A stretch of DNA of 64,000 bases, taken from Salinimonas profundi (GTDB taxonomy: Bacteria > Pseudomonadota > Gammaproteobacteria > Enterobacterales > Alteromonadaceae). Each line of letters starts with the position of its first letter. Position 1 is the first letter of the stretch. The notes beneath the pieces were generated by a model. That model made no database searches. It was given only the letters and a program-made list of their open reading frames with translations, and was not told where the DNA came from. Location of the stretch: positions 62,001 to 126,000 of the forward strand of contig NZ_JABBXD010000007.1 of the NCBI RefSeq assembly GCF_014750655.1, read 5' to 3'. Of the stretch, positions 61,359 through 64,000 are shown piece after piece. The position numbers and the translations under genes were made by a program.

Positions 61359-61364
61359 ATAGTG
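61335..61364. terminator. Perfect 12-bp hairpin overlapping the sulfotransferase stop codon
   Basis: CACTATTCAAAG (61335-61346) and CTTTGAATAGTG (61353-61364) form a perfect stem with a 6-nt loop. It overlaps the TGA stop. Neither side has a T-run, so it could be a bidirectional end for the convergent genes or an mRNA-stabilising hairpin. Confidence 0.5.
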
Positions 61365-61394
61365 GTATATGTTAATCAACCCTATGAACTATGA

Positions 61395-62174
61395 TTACCG
61401 TGTCAAGAGATTGCTATCCGGCAGTGCCTCAATATCTTTAAGACTGTACCCGAAACGCTGAAATCGCTGTTCGAGTTTAGTGGAAACAGGAAAGCTGACT
61501 TTTTTCCAAATCGATTTTCTTTCTTTTCTCCACATATCAAAATATTTTTCATTGACGTTTGGTCTGACATCATGCGTTACCGTAACGGGGGTCATTCCCA
61601 GAAATGAGAAAATTTTATTGATGTTAGCTTGGGGTGAGCAGACAAAGTCTTCATATCGTAATACATATACGGATTCCAGATGACGGACATCTTCAGCAAA
61701 AATTTCGTAGCCACGCAATGTATGCTCAATCAAAGACTGTGTAGATGTCTTGCTCCACTTCTGTGTTGCATAACAGACCGCCACAGGATGCCGCAAAATA
61801 ACAATAAATTTGCTGTTTGGAAATAAGGCCTGAAGAAACCGCGATCGAATTAAGTTTGGCGGGCTTTTCTCAATAAAGTGAGATGATTCAGTTTCAAAGT
61901 AACGTGACCAGTCATTCCAGATTTGCTGCGCAGAGCTACTAGATACAAGTGGGTGAGTCTCATTCATATAAGACTCAGCTTCATAAATATACTTACCGGG
62001 GCCGCCAAAATGTTTAGCACTTTTGAACACGCTTTGCACGTGTTGCCCCTCATCCTCTGGGACGTCTGTGTTAGTAAGGCCGGTTATATCATCGTGATTT
62101 CTGATAATTTCATGTAACAAAGACGTGCCACTACGATGATGACCCGCTAAAAAAATAAAGTTTTTATCTACCAC
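61395..62174 (-). CDS. Sulfotransferase family protein (Sulfotransfer_3 type)
   Basis: This 259-residue protein has LAGHHRSGTSLLHEII (PAPS loop, about 9-24), IEKSPPNLIRSRFL, IVILRHPVAVCYA (3'-phosphate motif) and VLRYEDFVCSPQANINKIFSFLG. It shares these features with the sulfotransferase at 50.1-50.9 kb. The start is GTG, three bases after the stop of the upstream GT-like gene, so the two are an operon. It is expected to use PAPS and sulfate a glycan. Confidence 0.87.
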   Translation of the reverse strand: MVDKNFIFLAGHHRSGTSLLHEIIRNHDDITGLTNTDVPEDEGQHVQSVFKSAKHFGGPGKYIYEAESYMNETHPLVSSSSAQQIWNDWSRYFETESSHFIEKSPPNLIRSRFLQALFPNSKFIVILRHPVAVCYATQKWSKTSTQSLIEHTLRGYEIFAEDVRHLESVYVLRYEDFVCSPQANINKIFSFLGMTPVTVTHDVRPNVNEKYFDMWRKERKSIWKKVSFPVSTKLEQRFQRFGYSLKDIEALPDSNLLTR

Positions 62175-62177
62175 GTT

Positions 62178-63020
62178 TTAATCCTTCACCAGGTCGAGGT
62201 TTTTATGATCCTCGTTTTGTGTGTAATACGCTGAAAGCTCTTCTTCACTTGCATGCTGGAAATACAGATAGGTATCACTAAAATCTATGGGTCTTGCACG
62301 TCCATACCCTATAGGCAAATCTTCATAGCCACGTAATCGAGCGACGAGAAACCTAATTAATGGGCGCATCTTTTTGCGCATCCAGCTGTTTTTAGTGTTA
62401 GGCATAAACAGGATTCGCGGAAGCTTGCGCAGCTTAGGACTTGCGGCCAGCGCGAACTTTGTTTCGGGAGGCATTTGATTGTCGGCAAGTTCAATATTAT
62501 TCAGGTATTTCAGAAAATCCTCGAACCCATCCCGGCGAATGATAATCAGGCTTTGCTGTAAAAGCTGTGGAACCCCGGCTGCATTCCCAAACATAAATGG
62601 CGTATTCATTTTAGAAATACAATGCTCAATCACCCCTTCACCCTGTAACAAGGCATCCTGCTCAACATAGACCCAGTAATCGCAGTCGCACAGAGAGGCG
62701 TAAGTCAGTCCCATTATCACTGAGCGCATGTAGCCACAGTATTTCCCCGTATGTGCTGTACTGTGTCCCGCATTTTCAGACAACGAAACAAATTCAACAT
62801 CGTTCAGATCTTCTGGATCAGGTTTCGTCGGGGAGTTGCTGTCGACAATGAGAATTTTCTGCGGCTGCGTGTTATTCAGCACGGATTTTTTCCACTTACG
62901 AAAAAAGGAAACTGATCGTATTTCTTCGCTTCCGTAACGAACTCGCTTTTCATTCGGGTCATCGCCACACCACCACCCAGAGGTAATAACGTACTTATAC
63001 TTCAAATTTTTATCGCTCAT
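62178..63020 (-). CDS. Hypothetical protein, possible GT-A-like glycosyltransferase
   Basis: This 280-residue protein has no clear match, but its middle resembles GT-A enzymes: QKILIVDSNSPTKP, DVEFVSLSENAGHSTAH and DYWVYVEQDALLQGEGVIEH, where EQDA could take the place of a DxD site. It has a WWCGDDPNEKR stretch near the start and a basic C-terminal part (SWMRKKMRPLIRFLVARL). It is first in an operon with the sulfotransferase at 61.4 kb. A role in adding or modifying a sugar is only inferred. Confidence 0.55.
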   Translation of the reverse strand: MSDKNLKYKYVITSGWWCGDDPNEKRVRYGSEEIRSVSFFRKWKKSVLNNTQPQKILIVDSNSPTKPDPEDLNDVEFVSLSENAGHSTAHTGKYCGYMRSVIMGLTYASLCDCDYWVYVEQDALLQGEGVIEHCISKMNTPFMFGNAAGVPQLLQQSLIIIRRDGFEDFLKYLNNIELADNQMPPETKFALAASPKLRKLPRILFMPNTKNSWMRKKMRPLIRFLVARLRGYEDLPIGYGRARPIDFSDTYLYFQHASEEELSAYYTQNEDHKNLDLVKD

Positions 63021-63054
63021 TAAAACGAGTTTCCTTTTTCTTAAAAATTAACAA

Positions 63055-64000
63055 CTAAAAGAAATTTGATAGTTTGGCTTTGAATTTCATAGGCGTATCG
63101 CTGATATCATTATGAACACCGATACGAAGTAGTTTATGCGGATTCAAGCTGCCATCCTCATTAATACCACGCATTGTGGTAACGGCAGCTGAGTAATGCG
63201 CTTTTACAATATCAAATGCCTGCTCTGAAAAGTCACCATTAGGAAAACAAAATGTGGTAACGGGCGCACCAGTCATTTCTTGCAAAATTTGCTGGGCTTC
63301 AACAATCTCTTCCTGCAAAAGCGTCTCGCTTAGTCCTTCCTTAAGCCTGTAGTGACGGCGGGTATGGCTGCCAACCTCTACACCCATGGCAGCTTTCGCA
63401 TCAAGCAGCTGCTCAGTAGATATCATCTCAACAGGGCTATCCTGTTTTGCCGGAATGGCCGCCAGTGCGTTATAAATTTCATGATCTGAATGGCGTTTTA
63501 AATGATCAATGACCCGGGCGGCTTCATCCCTGCTTAAGGGCAGCGAAATGCGTTTATCAATTAGCCGCAATAGTGGGCCCCAGTCGTCGGTTGGCTGCGC
63601 ACCTTCTGCTAACAATAACTGAAGCACCTTATTTGGCCAGAAGGGCGCAGGCTTGCCTAAAAAGTCGGTCACTACATACAGGGTAGAGCGAAAGCCAAAC
63701 TGTTTTAACACCGGAAAGGCAAACTCATAGTTATCCAGCCAGCCATCATCAAATGTAATGGCGACAGTCAGCGGCGCGCGGGTGATTTCCGGTTGCGCCA
63801 GCCAGTCAGAAACTGTCATAACCGGCACTTTTTCATCATGCAGGGTTTGCATATGCATGGCAAAGGTCTTATCCGACACCACCATACCCGGCTCTTCGCG
63901 CTGATAGCGAGGATCATTTTCCGGCAATACGCGGTGATACATCAGAATTATCAGCTTCTTGTTACCGCGCCTGACCATCGACCAGCCAAGTGTGCCGGCT
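63055..64000 (-). CDS. CE4 polysaccharide deacetylase, probably incomplete at its 5' end
   Basis: The protein has the CE4 pattern LIILMYHRVLPENDP, ITFDDGWLDNY (catalytic aspartates) and GSHTRRHYRL (metal-binding histidines), with FCFPNGDFSEQAF later. The visible coding part from the first ATG at 63978 is 307 residues, but the frame is open up to the window edge (AGTLGWSMVRRGNKKL...). Deacetylases of this type usually have some 20 more residues before LMYHRV, so the true start probably lies outside the window. It would remove N-acetyl groups from the polysaccharide. It lies upstream of the GT-like/sulfotransferase pair. Confidence 0.85.
   Translation of the reverse strand, partial: AGTLGWSMVRRGNKKLIILMYHRVLPENDPRYQREEPGMVVSDKTFAMHMQTLHDEKVPVMTVSDWLAQPEITRAPLTVAITFDDGWLDNYEFAFPVLKQFGFRSTLYVVTDFLGKPAPFWPNKVLQLLLAEGAQPTDDWGPLLRLIDKRISLPLSRDEAARVIDHLKRHSDHEIYNALAAIPAKQDSPVEMISTEQLLDAKAAMGVEVGSHTRRHYRLKEGLSETLLQEEIVEAQQILQEMTGAPVTTFCFPNGDFSEQAFDIVKAHYSAAVTTMRGINEDGSLNPHKLLRIGVHNDISDTPMKFKAKLSNFF

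Overview
The window looks like a contiguous chromosomal segment of a marine gammaproteobacterium of the Alteromonadales (Alteromonas-like). This rests on moderate GC content by eye, the minCDE, glnE-hldE and fadE core genes with typical gammaproteobacterial sequence, a secreted S10 carboxypeptidase, and a complete exosortase (XrtA)/PEP-CTERM exopolysaccharide locus. No rRNA, tRNA, CRISPR array, prophage or intact insertion sequence was seen. The genus assignment is inference.

Bases 1 to about 30.6 kb are mainly housekeeping genes in short operons. In order they are: a CDF metal exporter, a peroxiredoxin, a Yip1-family membrane protein, a GAF-PAS hybrid histidine kinase, a YihY-type membrane protein, the minC-minD-minE division-site operon, an S10 carboxypeptidase, a zinc-free MDR oxidoreductase, a methyltransferase, upp, a LacI-type regulator, a 42-residue candidate small protein, tdk with an SDR, fadE, an RND/MMPL exporter with a LolA-like protein and an outer-membrane barrel, a small barrel protein, an LpxL-type acyltransferase, a TcpQ-domain protein, glnE, a DUF350 protein, a GIY-YIG protein and hldE.

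From 30.7 kb to the end almost every gene belongs to an XrtA-type PEP-CTERM/exopolysaccharide locus. The core has the locus ATPase, one PEP-CTERM substrate, the EpsB-like priming sugar transferase, the EpsE/Wza-like export lipoprotein, the Wzz-like chain-length protein, the tyrosine autokinase, the TIGR03016-like outer-membrane barrel, the DUF3473 deacetylase, the FemAB-like protein and an exosortase fused to an EpsI domain. Around it lie glycosyltransferases, a DegT-type aminotransferase, two more CE4 deacetylases, an ABC exporter and six putative sulfotransferases (50-52 kb and 59.5-62 kb). The simplest reading is a secreted, sulfated, partly de-acetylated polysaccharide co-produced with at least one exosortase-sorted surface protein. 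No dedicated Wzy polymerase, PAPS-synthesis gene or PrsK/PrsR regulator is visible in the window.

The most interesting non-coding signals are in this second half. A -24/-12 (sigma-54) promoter with exact spacing and an upstream inverted repeat precedes the PEP-CTERM gene. Parts of that repeat recur at 33.1 and 41.5 kb. About 0.9 kb downstream of the PEP-CTERM gene is gene-free. A structured, JUMPstart-like leader precedes the 55-61 kb operon. An inverted repeat lies between the divergent glycosyltransferase and exosortase genes. Family names are from recognition of the sequence; no database search was run.
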